Assembly: GCA_020637675.1 (NCBI GenBank)
Contig: JACKKD010000001.1
Location: 806,001 to 870,000, forward strand
Source of the DNA: Paracoccaceae bacterium
GTDB lineage: Bacteria > Pseudomonadota > Alphaproteobacteria > Rhodobacterales > Rhodobacteraceae
DNA: 64,000 nucleotides
Reading direction: 5' to 3'
The notes beneath the pieces were generated by a model. That model searched no databases. It was not told where the DNA came from and saw nothing but the letters and a program-made list of their open reading frames with translations. Each line of letters opens with the position of its first letter. Within the stretch, counting starts at the first letter, position 1. The position numbers were made by a program, and so were the translations under genes. Shown here one piece after another: positions 1 through 8,175 of the stretch.

Positions 1-70
1 CGCTCCCCGATTCCGCTGGAAATCGCCCCTAGCATGGGGGCAGGATCGGTTCAAACCCGAATGAGGTGCC

Positions 71-655
71 ATGTTCTACCGCCCCGAAGACGGCCACGGC
101 CTGCCGCACAACCCTTTCAGCGCCATCGTCAATCCCCGCCCCATCGCCTGGGTGGGGACGCGTGGCGCCATGGGCGACAATCTCGCGCCCTATTCCTTCT
201 TCAATGCGCTCGCCTACACGCCGCCGCAGGTCATGTTCGCCTCGAACGCATCGAAGGATTCGCTTCGCAACATCGTGGAGACCGGCGTCTTCTCGATCAG
301 CACCGTGGAACATGCCCGGCGCGAGAAGATGAACGTCACCTCCGGCCTCTATCCGCCGGGAACGGACGAGTTCACCCTTGCCGGAGTGGCCAGGGCCGAG
401 TGCATGACCATCCCCTGCCCTCGCGTGGCCGACGCGCCGGCCTGTCTCGAATGCGAACTGGTGGACGTGATCCGGCTGCGCGGCCCCGACAACCACCTCG
501 TCATCGGCGAGGTCAGGGGCGTGCACCTGCGCGACGACTGCCTCGTGAACGGCCGCTTCGACGTGACCCGCTTCGGCGCGCTGGCCCGTGGCGGCTATCG
601 CGACTATTCCGTCGTGACCGAAGTCTTCGAGATGGTCCGCCCTGGGGATAAGTGA
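71..655 (+). CDS. Flavin reductase family protein
   Basis: This 194-residue protein has the FMN-binding split-barrel look of the flavin reductase (DIM6/NTAB-like) family. The N-terminal third carries the family's PRPIAWV and APYSFFNA segments, and the length is normal for single-domain members. Such proteins bind FMN and often reduce free flavin with NAD(P)H for a partner oxygenase, but many have no known substrate. The ATG at 71 is preceded by GAGGTG at a workable distance. It points towards the minus-strand SDR genes and is not in an operon with them. The family call is good; the biochemical role is inference. Confidence 0.85.
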   Translation: MFYRPEDGHGLPHNPFSAIVNPRPIAWVGTRGAMGDNLAPYSFFNALAYTPPQVMFASNASKDSLRNIVETGVFSISTVEHARREKMNVTSGLYPPGTDEFTLAGVARAECMTIPCPRVADAPACLECELVDVIRLRGPDNHLVIGEVRGVHLRDDCLVNGRFDVTRFGALARGGYRDYSVVTEVFEMVRPGDK

Positions 656-762
656 CCCGACCAGGGCGGCACGCCGCGCACGGTCGGCGGCACCGCGTGC
701 CCGGAACCCGCGCTGCCGGCCGGTGCCTCGCCCTCCGCAGGTTCAGGGCATTCCTGCCCGTG

Positions 763-1512
763 TCAGGCATAGATGTAGCCGCCCGAGACGATGATGTTCT
801 CGCCGGTCATGTAGGTGTTCCGGGGGCCCCCTGCCATCAGCACCCATTCGGCCATTTCCTCGGCCTCGCCGCCGCGACCAAGCGGGCTGGCTTGCGCCAG
901 TTCTTCCAGGAACCCGAGTTCCCGCGCCTTTTCCGTCGCCATGCCGGCGGGCGCGACAGAGTTCACAAGGATACCGTCCGGCGCGACGGCATGCGCCATG
1001 CTTTTTGTCAGGCTGACAACGGCGGCCTTGGTCGCGGCGTAGTGCGCGTTCTGCGGATGGGCCTTGAAGGCGTCGACCGAGGTGATGTTGACGATGCGGC
1101 CGCGCACCCGGCCTATCGGCTCGTGGCGCTGCATGTGGCGCACCGCAGCGACCATCATGTGATAGGTGCTCTTGACGTTGACCGCGTTCGAGGCATCCCA
1201 CTCGGCATCGGTGATCTCGAGGATCGGTTTGCGCGGGTAGATCGCCGCCGAGTTGACCAGCGTGTCGACCCGGCCCAGTTCCCCTGCGACCCTGGCGAAG
1301 GCTTCGTGGGCCGCCGGGGCGGTGCGTATGTCGCAAGCCGCGAAGGCCGCCGGAATGCCCGCCGCCCGGGCGGGCTCCAGCGCGGCTTCGGCCGCCGAGG
1401 CGTTCAGGTCGATGACGCCGAGGCCCGAAGCGCCCTCGGCCACCGACATCCGGGCCAGAAGCGCCCCGAGCCCGGCGCCACCGCCGACGATGACAACTGA
1501 CAAGCCTTTCAT
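763..1512 (-). CDS. SDR family NAD(P)-dependent oxidoreductase (distal gene of catabolic run)
   Basis: A 249-residue classical short-chain dehydrogenase. The Rossmann glycine motif is GGGAGLG near residue 11, NSAA stands where the family has NNAG, and the catalytic Ser and Tyr-x3-Lys occur in ITSVD and YAATK. The C-terminus ends in the usual GG-rich strand. Its start overlaps the stop of the preceding SDR by four bases (ATGA), so the two are probably co-translated. It is likely to oxidise or reduce a secondary alcohol or keto group in the pathway of the upstream genes. The substrate cannot be read from the sequence. Confidence 0.88.
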   Translation of the reverse strand: MKGLSVVIVGGGAGLGALLARMSVAEGASGLGVIDLNASAAEAALEPARAAGIPAAFAACDIRTAPAAHEAFARVAGELGRVDTLVNSAAIYPRKPILEITDAEWDASNAVNVKSTYHMMVAAVRHMQRHEPIGRVRGRIVNITSVDAFKAHPQNAHYAATKAAVVSLTKSMAHAVAPDGILVNSVAPAGMATEKARELGFLEELAQASPLGRGGEAEEMAEWVLMAGGPRNTYMTGENIIVSGGYIYA

Positions 1513-2246
1513 TTCGATTTCTCCGCTGCGGGGACCTGGGGGCTGACGGGCTGGCGCGTGGGCAGGATGTCGAAGCGGGCGACGTCCACATGCGGCGGCA
1601 GGTTCAGGACAGCCAGCACCATCGCCGCGACATCCTCGGGCCGGACGGCGGTCTGCCCGGCATACATCGCCGCACGCGCCTCGGCCGGCAGCACGTCCTT
1701 GTAAAGCGGGCTTTCCACCCGGCCGGCGACGATCTCCGTCACCCGGACGCCCGCCGCCGAGAGGTCGAGCCGCAGGCTCTGTGCGAAGGCGCCGAGCGCC
1801 GCCTTGGTCGCTGCATAGACGGCCATGTTGGGATAGGGCGCATGCGCGGCGACCGAGCCAGTGAAGAAGATGTGCCCCCGTCCCTGCGCACGCATCGCCG
1901 GTGCCATGGCACGGGTCACGATCAGCGCCTGCGTCAGGTTGGTGGCGATCAGGCGATGGATATCCGCCTCGGCCATGTCGCAGAAGTCGCCGGGGGCGGT
2001 GACCATGCCGGCGTTGTTCACCAGGATTTCTGGCCGGAACCGCTCCTGCACGGCGGCCAGCCGCGCCGAAAGAATCGTCGGGTCGGCCAGGTCAAGGACC
2101 AGGGACTCGATACCCAGTGCCGCCAGTTCGGCAAGCGCCGCCTCATTGCGCCCGGTCGCCACGACCCGATGGCCGGCAGAGCGCAGGGCCAGCGCAATGG
2201 CCCGCCCGATCCCGCTTGTCGCCCCCGTCACCAAGGCCTGCGCCAT
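1509..2246 (-). CDS. SDR family oxidoreductase (YdfG-like)
   Basis: A 245-residue classical SDR with TGATSGIG at residues 7-14, NNAG near residue 78, and the catalytic Ser and YAATK motif. The overall pattern is closest to the serine/3-hydroxy acid dehydrogenase (YdfG) subgroup. It overlaps the next SDR by four bases and follows the LysR gene after a 78-base gap, so it may be the distal part of the same transcript or have its own promoter. A beta-hydroxy acid is a reasonable substrate guess from family resemblance only. Confidence 0.87.
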   Translation of the reverse strand: MAQALVTGATSGIGRAIALALRSAGHRVVATGRNEAALAELAALGIESLVLDLADPTILSARLAAVQERFRPEILVNNAGMVTAPGDFCDMAEADIHRLIATNLTQALIVTRAMAPAMRAQGRGHIFFTGSVAAHAPYPNMAVYAATKAALGAFAQSLRLDLSAAGVRVTEIVAGRVESPLYKDVLPAEARAAMYAGQTAVRPEDVAAMVLAVLNLPPHVDVARFDILPTRQPVSPQVPAAEKSK

Positions 2247-2324
2247 GCCAGCCCCCCTCTGCTATTGCCGGCTGCACCGGATCGGCGCGGCCCCCGATGA
2301 AGAATAGACGTCCGACCGCAAGGA

Positions 2325-3290
2325 TCATGTGTCGCGGACCGACGCGCCCCGGCCTGTCAGCCGGCGCAGTTGGCTTTCATCCGGGCCGTCCCAGCGCTCC
2401 GCCTCGATCCAGCGGCAGAAGGCCGCGATCGTCTTCACCCGACGATGGGCCCTCGGGAGGACAAGGTAGAACCCCGGAACCTGATCTTCCGGCATCCCGT
2501 GCATCACGTCACGGCCGAAAGGCGCGACCAGCTTGCCCAGCTTCAGATCCTCGGCCGCGTCGATGGTGGAGATCAGGCCGACCCCCAGCCCGGCCAGCGT
2601 CGCCCGGCGCATCGTGGCCGCGTCCTGCAGTTGCATGTCGGCTTTGCCGACCCGATCGGCGACCCCGATGTGCCGCAGCAGGTTCGGCCAGAGGTCGGCC
2701 GACAGGACCGGGTGCAGAAGGGGAAGCTCGCGCAGCGTCTCGGGTCCGGCGATACGGCGGGCAAGCTCGGGGGTGCAGCAGATCACCTTGTAGTCACGCA
2801 GGAGAAGCGTCGCCTCGCAGCCCGTCCAGGTGCCGAAGCCCCACTGGATCGCCACGTCCACGTCGTCGGCCACGAAATCCGGCAGGTCGACCATGGTCGT
2901 CAGGCGCAGGTCGGCATCGGGCACCGTCTCGCGGAAGCGGGTTATGCGGTCCAGCAGGTAGCGCGTGGCGAAATAGGGGCTGGCGTTCACGTTGATCCGG
3001 TTGCGGCTGGCGGACTTCGCCACCCGGCGCACCCCTTCGGCAAGTTCGTCGAAGGCCGCCTGCACGAAATGGGCAAGCAGGATCGCCTTCTCGGTGGGTT
3101 CGATGGCGCGGCCCCTGCGTTCGAAAAGCTCCGCCCCCAGCGTGCCTTCGAGGAGCTTGATCTGCTGGCTGACCGACTGCGGGCTGACGCTCAGCTCGTC
3201 CGCCGCCGCGCGAAACGAACGGTGCCGCACGACGGTGTGGAACACGCGCAGCGCGTTCAGCGGCGGTAGCCGGGACAAGGCGCTGCTCAT
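2325..3290 (-). CDS. LysR family transcriptional regulator (GcvA-like)
   Basis: A 321-residue LysR-type regulator. The N-terminal winged helix-turn-helix covers about residues 10-70, with the typical FRAAADELSVSPQSVSQQI recognition region, followed by a linker helix and a periplasmic-binding-like effector domain with an AGLGVGL segment. The subgroup resembles GcvA. It starts 21 bases after the stop of the FAD oxidoreductase gene and on the same strand, so it appears embedded in the catabolic run instead of divergent from it, which is less common for LysR regulators. It probably senses an intermediate of that pathway; the effector is unknown. Confidence 0.9.
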   Translation of the reverse strand: MSSALSRLPPLNALRVFHTVVRHRSFRAAADELSVSPQSVSQQIKLLEGTLGAELFERRGRAIEPTEKAILLAHFVQAAFDELAEGVRRVAKSASRNRINVNASPYFATRYLLDRITRFRETVPDADLRLTTMVDLPDFVADDVDVAIQWGFGTWTGCEATLLLRDYKVICCTPELARRIAGPETLRELPLLHPVLSADLWPNLLRHIGVADRVGKADMQLQDAATMRRATLAGLGVGLISTIDAAEDLKLGKLVAPFGRDVMHGMPEDQVPGFYLVLPRAHRRVKTIAAFCRWIEAERWDGPDESQLRRLTGRGASVRDT

Positions 3291-3311
3291 GCCGGGTCAC
3301 CTGCCATGGCG

Positions 3312-4520
3312 TCAGATCACCGCCTTTTCCAGGAAGGGCCGGTTCTCGACGATTCTTTCATAGCCCACTTCCGAAAGGTCCAGCGTGCGGAAGCCGCCAT
3401 AGGTGATCAGTTCCGACACGCCGCGCCCGGCGGCGGGACCCTGTTGCAGGCCGTGGCCCGAAAAGCCGTTGGCGTAGATGAAGTTCGCGACCTCGGGATG
3501 CGCGCCCACGATCAGGTTGTGGTCGAGCGTGTTGAAGTCGTAGTGACCGGCCCACTGGTTCACCACCTTGATCGCCTCGAAGGCGGGCGAGCGTTCGGCA
3601 AGCGCGGGCCATATCTGGTCCTCGAATTCTTCCCACTGCGGCTCGAAATCGTCCCAGTCCACCGCCGGGTCATCGGTCGGAACGCCCCCCGACAGAAAGT
3701 ATCTGCCCTCGGGGCGGCAGAAGACTCCCGAGGGGTCGATCATCAGCGGAAGGCGGCCATGGTTGACGGTAGCGCTGCCTTCCGGGGTCCTGGCGCAGTC
3801 GAAGACGAAGAGCGTGCGCTTGCGCGGCTCGACCGGCACGTCGAGCCCCGCCATCCGTGCGGTCAGCGCGGCGCGGGGCCCCGAGGCATTGACGACGGTC
3901 CCGGCCCGCACCACCGCGCCGGATTTCAGCGTGACCGAGGTCACGCATGCCGCCGCGCGGCCGATGGCGACAACCTCGTCGGTCACGTAATCCGCGCCCA
4001 GTTCGCGGGCCTTGGCCTTGAAACCGTTCATCAGCCCGGTATTCGAGAACCACCCCTCGCCCGACTGCCCGTAGCTTGCCAGCCGGATGTCATCGACATT
4101 CAGATGCGGGAAGGCGCGGGCCAGTTCCTCCTGGTCCCAGAGCACGACGTCCGCCCCGCAGGCGCGCTGCACCTCGTGGTTCTCGCCGAGGGTCCGCGCC
4201 TGATCCTCGGTTGCGGCAAGGAACAGGTATCCGCACTGATGGAAATTGAGGTCGGGCGGCGCCTCGCCCCGGACCTGCATGGTCCGCGCAAAGTCCTTGA
4301 TGAAGGCGGACCCGTACTGGCTGATCCTCACGTTGATCGGATTGGAAAACTGCACCCGGATCGAGGAGGAGGACAGGGAGGTTGCCGCCCTGGCATAGGT
4401 CGGGTCGCGTTCCACCACCAGGACCGAACCCCTGAAATCCGGGTTTGCCGACAGGAAATACGCAACGGACGAGCCGATGACCGCCCCGCCGACGATGACC
4501 ACATCGTAGCTCTGGTCCAT
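3312..4520 (-). CDS. FAD-dependent oxidoreductase (D-amino acid oxidase/sarcosine oxidase fold)
   Basis: A 402-residue DAO-fold flavoprotein. An N-terminal FAD-binding Rossmann motif (VVIVGGAVIGSS, about residues 7-18) is followed by a glutamate (VVERD) that would bind the ribose. The C-terminal segment NGFSGHGLQQGPAAGRGV is the conserved second FAD-contact region. It resembles FOXRED1-like and sarcosine/dimethylglycine-type oxidoreductases, which oxidise C-N bonds of secondary or primary amines. It lies nine bases after the uronate-dehydrogenase-like gene. A role in oxidative deamination or N-dealkylation of the pathway substrate is inference. Confidence 0.88.
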   Translation of the reverse strand: MDQSYDVVIVGGAVIGSSVAYFLSANPDFRGSVLVVERDPTYARAATSLSSSSIRVQFSNPINVRISQYGSAFIKDFARTMQVRGEAPPDLNFHQCGYLFLAATEDQARTLGENHEVQRACGADVVLWDQEELARAFPHLNVDDIRLASYGQSGEGWFSNTGLMNGFKAKARELGADYVTDEVVAIGRAAACVTSVTLKSGAVVRAGTVVNASGPRAALTARMAGLDVPVEPRKRTLFVFDCARTPEGSATVNHGRLPLMIDPSGVFCRPEGRYFLSGGVPTDDPAVDWDDFEPQWEEFEDQIWPALAERSPAFEAIKVVNQWAGHYDFNTLDHNLIVGAHPEVANFIYANGFSGHGLQQGPAAGRGVSELITYGGFRTLDLSEVGYERIVENRPFLEKAVI

Positions 4521-4529
4521 TCTGTCGCC

Positions 4530-5348
4530 TCACGCTCCCGCCTTGTCGTCCGGATGCCCCAGATCGACGAACCAGCCGCCCAGGAACTGAACCGCAGGCG
4601 CCTTCGGGTCGGGAACCGGCGTGCGCGCTTCGACCGCGGCGCGGAACGGCTCCGTATTGTCCTGCGGCCGATAGCCGAGATGATCGGCCAGGCGATTGTC
4701 CACCGGCTTCACCGTATTGTCCGAGATGCCGAAGGACACGGTGAAGCCCACGCGCGGCGCGGTCAGGGCCGCGGCGGTCAGGCGGTTGCAGTCCTCGAAG
4801 GACAGCCAGGACCAGAGCATCCGGCGGTCGGCCGGCTCGGGGAAGGACGAGAATATCCGCAAGGCCACGCTTTCGATGCCGAACTTGTCCCAGTAGAGGC
4901 GGCCAAGATCTTCGACGAAGCATTTCGACAGGCCGTAAAGACCGTCCGGCCGGTGCGGGGCCGCCGTGTCGATATGGTCTTCCAGCCGGTGGTAGCCGAT
5001 CGCGTGGACGGACGAGGCATAAACCACGCGCCTGACGCCGTTCTTCCGCGCGGCCTCGTAGATGTGATAGCTGCCGCGGATATTGGAATTGAGGATTTCC
5101 TCCCACGGCCGCTCGTTCGGGACACCGCCGAAATGGACGATCGCGTCAACGCCTTCCGTCGCCTTCAGAACCGCTGCTTCGTCTGCCAGATCGAAGGCGA
5201 CCGACTCCTCGTTCGGGGCGAGCGTCGCGATACCCTCGCGGCTCGCAAGCCGCAGCTTGCGCGCCAGGGGGGCAAGGCCGCGCCGAAGCTCTGTGCCAAG
5301 GCGACCGGCGGCGCCCGTTATCAGGATCGTGTCGTAGTGCGGGCTCAT
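4530..5348 (-). CDS. NAD-dependent epimerase/dehydratase family protein, uronate dehydrogenase-like
   Basis: A 272-residue extended-SDR protein. It has the TGAAGRLG dinucleotide motif near the N-terminus and the catalytic SS...YGLSK triad at mid-length. It also carries several segments I recognise from bacterial uronate dehydrogenase (Udh), such as PNEE, IVHFGG, RPDGLYG and FGGxF-like C-terminal strands. Udh oxidises galacturonate or glucuronate to the aldarolactone with NAD+. No other aldarate-pathway gene is obvious except the ketoglutarate-semialdehyde-type dehydrogenase upstream, so the substrate may be another cyclic hemiacetal or alcohol. It overlaps the aminotransferase gene by four bases. 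Confidence 0.82.
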   Translation of the reverse strand: MSPHYDTILITGAAGRLGTELRRGLAPLARKLRLASREGIATLAPNEESVAFDLADEAAVLKATEGVDAIVHFGGVPNERPWEEILNSNIRGSYHIYEAARKNGVRRVVYASSVHAIGYHRLEDHIDTAAPHRPDGLYGLSKCFVEDLGRLYWDKFGIESVALRIFSSFPEPADRRMLWSWLSFEDCNRLTAAALTAPRVGFTVSFGISDNTVKPVDNRLADHLGYRPQDNTEPFRAAVEARTPVPDPKAPAVQFLGGWFVDLGHPDDKAGA

Positions 5349-6556
5349 TTCGGGTACTCAAGCGCGGCGACGGCGCGGGCGATGCGGGCGATGGCCTCGG
5401 TCAGGACCTCGTCCGACGTGGCCGTCGAAATGCGAAAGAACGGAGAGAGGCCGTAGGCCGCGCCGGGCACCGAACCGACATGGCCCTCGTTCAGAAGATA
5501 GCTCGCCATGGCGGTGTCATCGGTAAGCACCTCGCCCTTCGGCGTGCGTTTGCCGATCAGGCCTGCGCAGCCGATATAGGCGTAGAACGCGCCTTCCGGC
5601 GGCGGCAGGCTCAGCCCCGGGATCTTCGCCACGCCTGCCACAACCAGATCGCGGCGCCGCTCGAAGGCATCGCGGAAGGTGGCGATACAGTCCTGCGGCC
5701 CGGTCAGCGCCGCCAGTGCCGCCGCCTGCATCGGCGCGGCGACCGAGGTGACCGACTGGCTCTGCACCGTGTTCATCGCCTTCAGCAGGGGCGCAGGACC
5801 CGCCGCATAGCCGATGCGCCAGCCGGTCATCGCATAGGCCTTGGCCACGCCGTTCACGATCAGCGTCCGGTCGCGAAGCTCGGGGCAGGCCTTGCCGAAG
5901 GAGGTGAATGCGCGCCCGTCGAAGAGGATATGCTCGTATATCTCGTCCGACAGGACCAGAACCTGCGGATGCCTGGCCAGCACCGCGCCCAGCGCCTTCA
6001 GGTCTGCCTCGGAATAGACCGCGCCGGAGGGATTGCCCGGCGTGTTCAGGAACAGCCATTTTGTCTTCGGCGTGATCGCCGCTTCCAGCGCCGCAGGGGT
6101 CAGGCGAAAGCCGCTTTCCCCGCCGCAGACCGGCGTCACCGGCACCCCGCCCAGAAGCTTCACCATCTCCGGATAGCTGACGAAATAGGGCGCGGGAAGA
6201 ATGGCCTCGTCGCCGTCGTTCAGCGTCGCCATCAAGGCATTGAAGATGATCTGCTTGGCGCCATTGGCCACGACGATGTCTTCGGGGCCGTAGTCGAGCC
6301 CGTTCTCGCGGCGGAACTTCGCAGCCACGGCCGCCCTGAGCGCCGGCGTCCCCGCCGCCTGGGTATAGAGCGTCTCGCCCCGCAAGGCTGCCGCGCGGGC
6401 AGCCTCTGCCACATGCGGCGGGGTCGGGAAATCCGGCTCGCCGAGGCCAAGGTCGATCACGTCCAGCCCCTTGGCGCGCAACGCCTTGGCGGCCATCGAG
6501 GCAGCCATCGAGGCCGAGGGGTTCACCGCCGCAAGGCGGGCCGCGACATAGCTCAT
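5345..6556 (-). CDS. Class I PLP-dependent aminotransferase (aspartate aminotransferase-like)
   Basis: A 403-residue fold-type I aminotransferase of the aspartate aminotransferase I-gamma type common in alphaproteobacteria. The NTPGNPSG motif is at residues 171-178, the cofactor aspartate at D204 (SDEIY), and the Schiff-base lysine at K239. The residue before the lysine is Ala (GVAKAYAMTGWR) where most relatives I know have Ser. The FRIST segment near the C-terminus supplies the carboxylate-binding arginine. It overlaps both neighbours by four bases, so its job is tied to the HyuAB and Udh-like steps, probably moving an amino group to or from a pathway 2-oxo acid. Confidence 0.9.
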   Translation of the reverse strand: MSYVAARLAAVNPSASMAASMAAKALRAKGLDVIDLGLGEPDFPTPPHVAEAARAAALRGETLYTQAAGTPALRAAVAAKFRRENGLDYGPEDIVVANGAKQIIFNALMATLNDGDEAILPAPYFVSYPEMVKLLGGVPVTPVCGGESGFRLTPAALEAAITPKTKWLFLNTPGNPSGAVYSEADLKALGAVLARHPQVLVLSDEIYEHILFDGRAFTSFGKACPELRDRTLIVNGVAKAYAMTGWRIGYAAGPAPLLKAMNTVQSQSVTSVAAPMQAAALAALTGPQDCIATFRDAFERRRDLVVAGVAKIPGLSLPPPEGAFYAYIGCAGLIGKRTPKGEVLTDDTAMASYLLNEGHVGSVPGAAYGLSPFFRISTATSDEVLTEAIARIARAVAALEYPK

Positions 6557-8175
6557 TCTTCAGTCTCCGTCACATAACCCTTTGACTTGTCGTTCATCCG
6601 CGCCGCGGCCGGGCGTTTCGCCGGATCGCCATGGCCGCCGCCGCCGGGCAAGTGCAGCACCAGCCGCCTGCCCTCCGGAACGTGCTGCCAGCCCTTCGGC
6701 CTCAACCTCGTGCCATCGTCCAGCGCGGCGTGTCCCGCGGCACCGTCCCGGCCGCCTGCACGTCCCCTGGCCGGATGCCGGATGCGGTCGAACATGGCAG
6801 AGAAGTCGAACTCGTGCCCTTCCATCGGCTGGATCTCGATCACCTGGCCCAGCCCGCCGCGAAATTCGCCGTCGCCCCCGCTGTCGGGTCGAAGCTCCTT
6901 GCGCCAGACGATGATCGGCCCGGTCTGCTCGGTCGCCTCGATCGGCATGGTCATCACGCCGGAAGGAAAGGCCGTGGCGCTCAGCCCGTCAAGCCCCGGC
7001 CGCGCGCCCATGCCGCCGGAGTTGAACATCAGGATCTCGGCCCGGCGCCCGGACTGGCCGGCCACGGGCCGCACCGACATGTGGATGTTCCACAAGGCCG
7101 CCGCCCCTTCGGCCGGCACCCTGCCCGGCAAGGCCCTCGCCAGCGCGCCCAGCACCAGATCGGGCACCAGATGTCCGATGACATGGCGCACCGAAACCGG
7201 CGCGGGGCGCGGGGCGTTCAGGATGTTCTCGGGCGAGGACACCGTGAAAGCCTCTAGCGAGGCCCAGTTGTTGGGGATGTCCGGTGCCACCACGCATTTG
7301 ATCGCGTAGCTGGCATAGGCCTTGGAGTAGATGATCGGGACGTTGATCCCCTTTGGACTGACTGGCGCCGACCCCGAGAAGTCCACGTTGACCGCGGTTT
7401 CGCCGATCTCGACACGGGCCGCGAGGCGGACGGGCGCGTCATAGCCGTCGGTGTCCAGCACATTGTCCCAGGCGCCCTTCGGCAAGTCTCGCAGCCGCAC
7501 CAGCGTGGCCGCACGTGTGCGGCCGAAGATGAACTCTCCCAGCGCGTCCAGCGTCTGCAGACCGATCTCCTCCATCATTGCGATCAGGCGCCGGTGGCCC
7601 ACGTCGTTGCAGGCGGCCAGCGAATAGAAGTCGCCCACGACCTGACTGGGCTCGCGGACATTGGCGCGCAGCATGGCGACCAGCGTCTCGTTCACTTCGC
7701 CCCGTTCGGCGAATTTCATGATCGGGATCTGGATGCCTTCTTCGTAGACCGACTTGCCGTCCGCCCCGAAACCCCGCCCGCCGACGTCGACCACATGCGC
7801 GGTGCAGGCAAAGAAGCCGACGAGAGTGTCGCCCTTGAAGCTGGGCGAGACCATGGTGATGTCGTGCAGATGGCCGGTGCCAAGCCACGGATCATTGGTC
7901 ACGTAGGTATCGCCCGGATACATCTTCTCGCGCGGGATCGCGGCCATGAAATGCCCCACGGCCTCGGCCATGGTGTTGACGTGCCCCGGGGTGCCGGTCA
8001 CGGCCTGGGCCAGCATCCGCCCCTCGGGGTCGAAGACGCCGGCGGAAAGGTCGCCCGCCTCGCGCACGCTTGTCGAAAAGGCGGTCCGCAGAAGCGTCAT
8101 CGCCTGTTCCTCGACCACCGAGATCAGGCGGTTCCACATGACCTGCATGCGGATATCAAAGGTCGCCTCGGTCAT
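6553..8175 (-). CDS. Hydantoinase B/oxoprolinase family protein (HyuB-like)
   Basis: A 540-residue HyuB-type subunit. It contains the family's putative metal-binding stretches HVNTM and NDPWLGTGHLHD in the first 120 residues, and a glycine-rich C-terminal PGGGGHGDP region. HyuB proteins act with HyuA as ATP-dependent cyclic amidases (5-oxoprolinase, N-methylhydantoinase) or, in related enzymes, as carboxylases of ketones. The length is typical for the short HyuB subgroup. It overlaps hyuA and the aminotransferase gene by four bases each. The real substrate is not predictable from sequence alone. Confidence 0.9.
   Translation of the reverse strand: MTEATFDIRMQVMWNRLISVVEEQAMTLLRTAFSTSVREAGDLSAGVFDPEGRMLAQAVTGTPGHVNTMAEAVGHFMAAIPREKMYPGDTYVTNDPWLGTGHLHDITMVSPSFKGDTLVGFFACTAHVVDVGGRGFGADGKSVYEEGIQIPIMKFAERGEVNETLVAMLRANVREPSQVVGDFYSLAACNDVGHRRLIAMMEEIGLQTLDALGEFIFGRTRAATLVRLRDLPKGAWDNVLDTDGYDAPVRLAARVEIGETAVNVDFSGSAPVSPKGINVPIIYSKAYASYAIKCVVAPDIPNNWASLEAFTVSSPENILNAPRPAPVSVRHVIGHLVPDLVLGALARALPGRVPAEGAAALWNIHMSVRPVAGQSGRRAEILMFNSGGMGARPGLDGLSATAFPSGVMTMPIEATEQTGPIIVWRKELRPDSGGDGEFRGGLGQVIEIQPMEGHEFDFSAMFDRIRHPARGRAGGRDGAAGHAALDDGTRLRPKGWQHVPEGRRLVLHLPGGGGHGDPAKRPAAARMNDKSKGYVTETEE

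Noticed and set aside
668..701. GGCACGC/GCGTGCC dyad between the flavin reductase and SDR genes
   Set aside because: The 20-base loop and lack of T-run make a terminator unlikely.
3306..5456. 716-codon plus-strand frame antisense to the FAD oxidoreductase and Udh-like genes
   Set aside because: It mirrors real minus-strand genes with complete motifs; its translation is rich in Arg, Gly and Pro with no domain.
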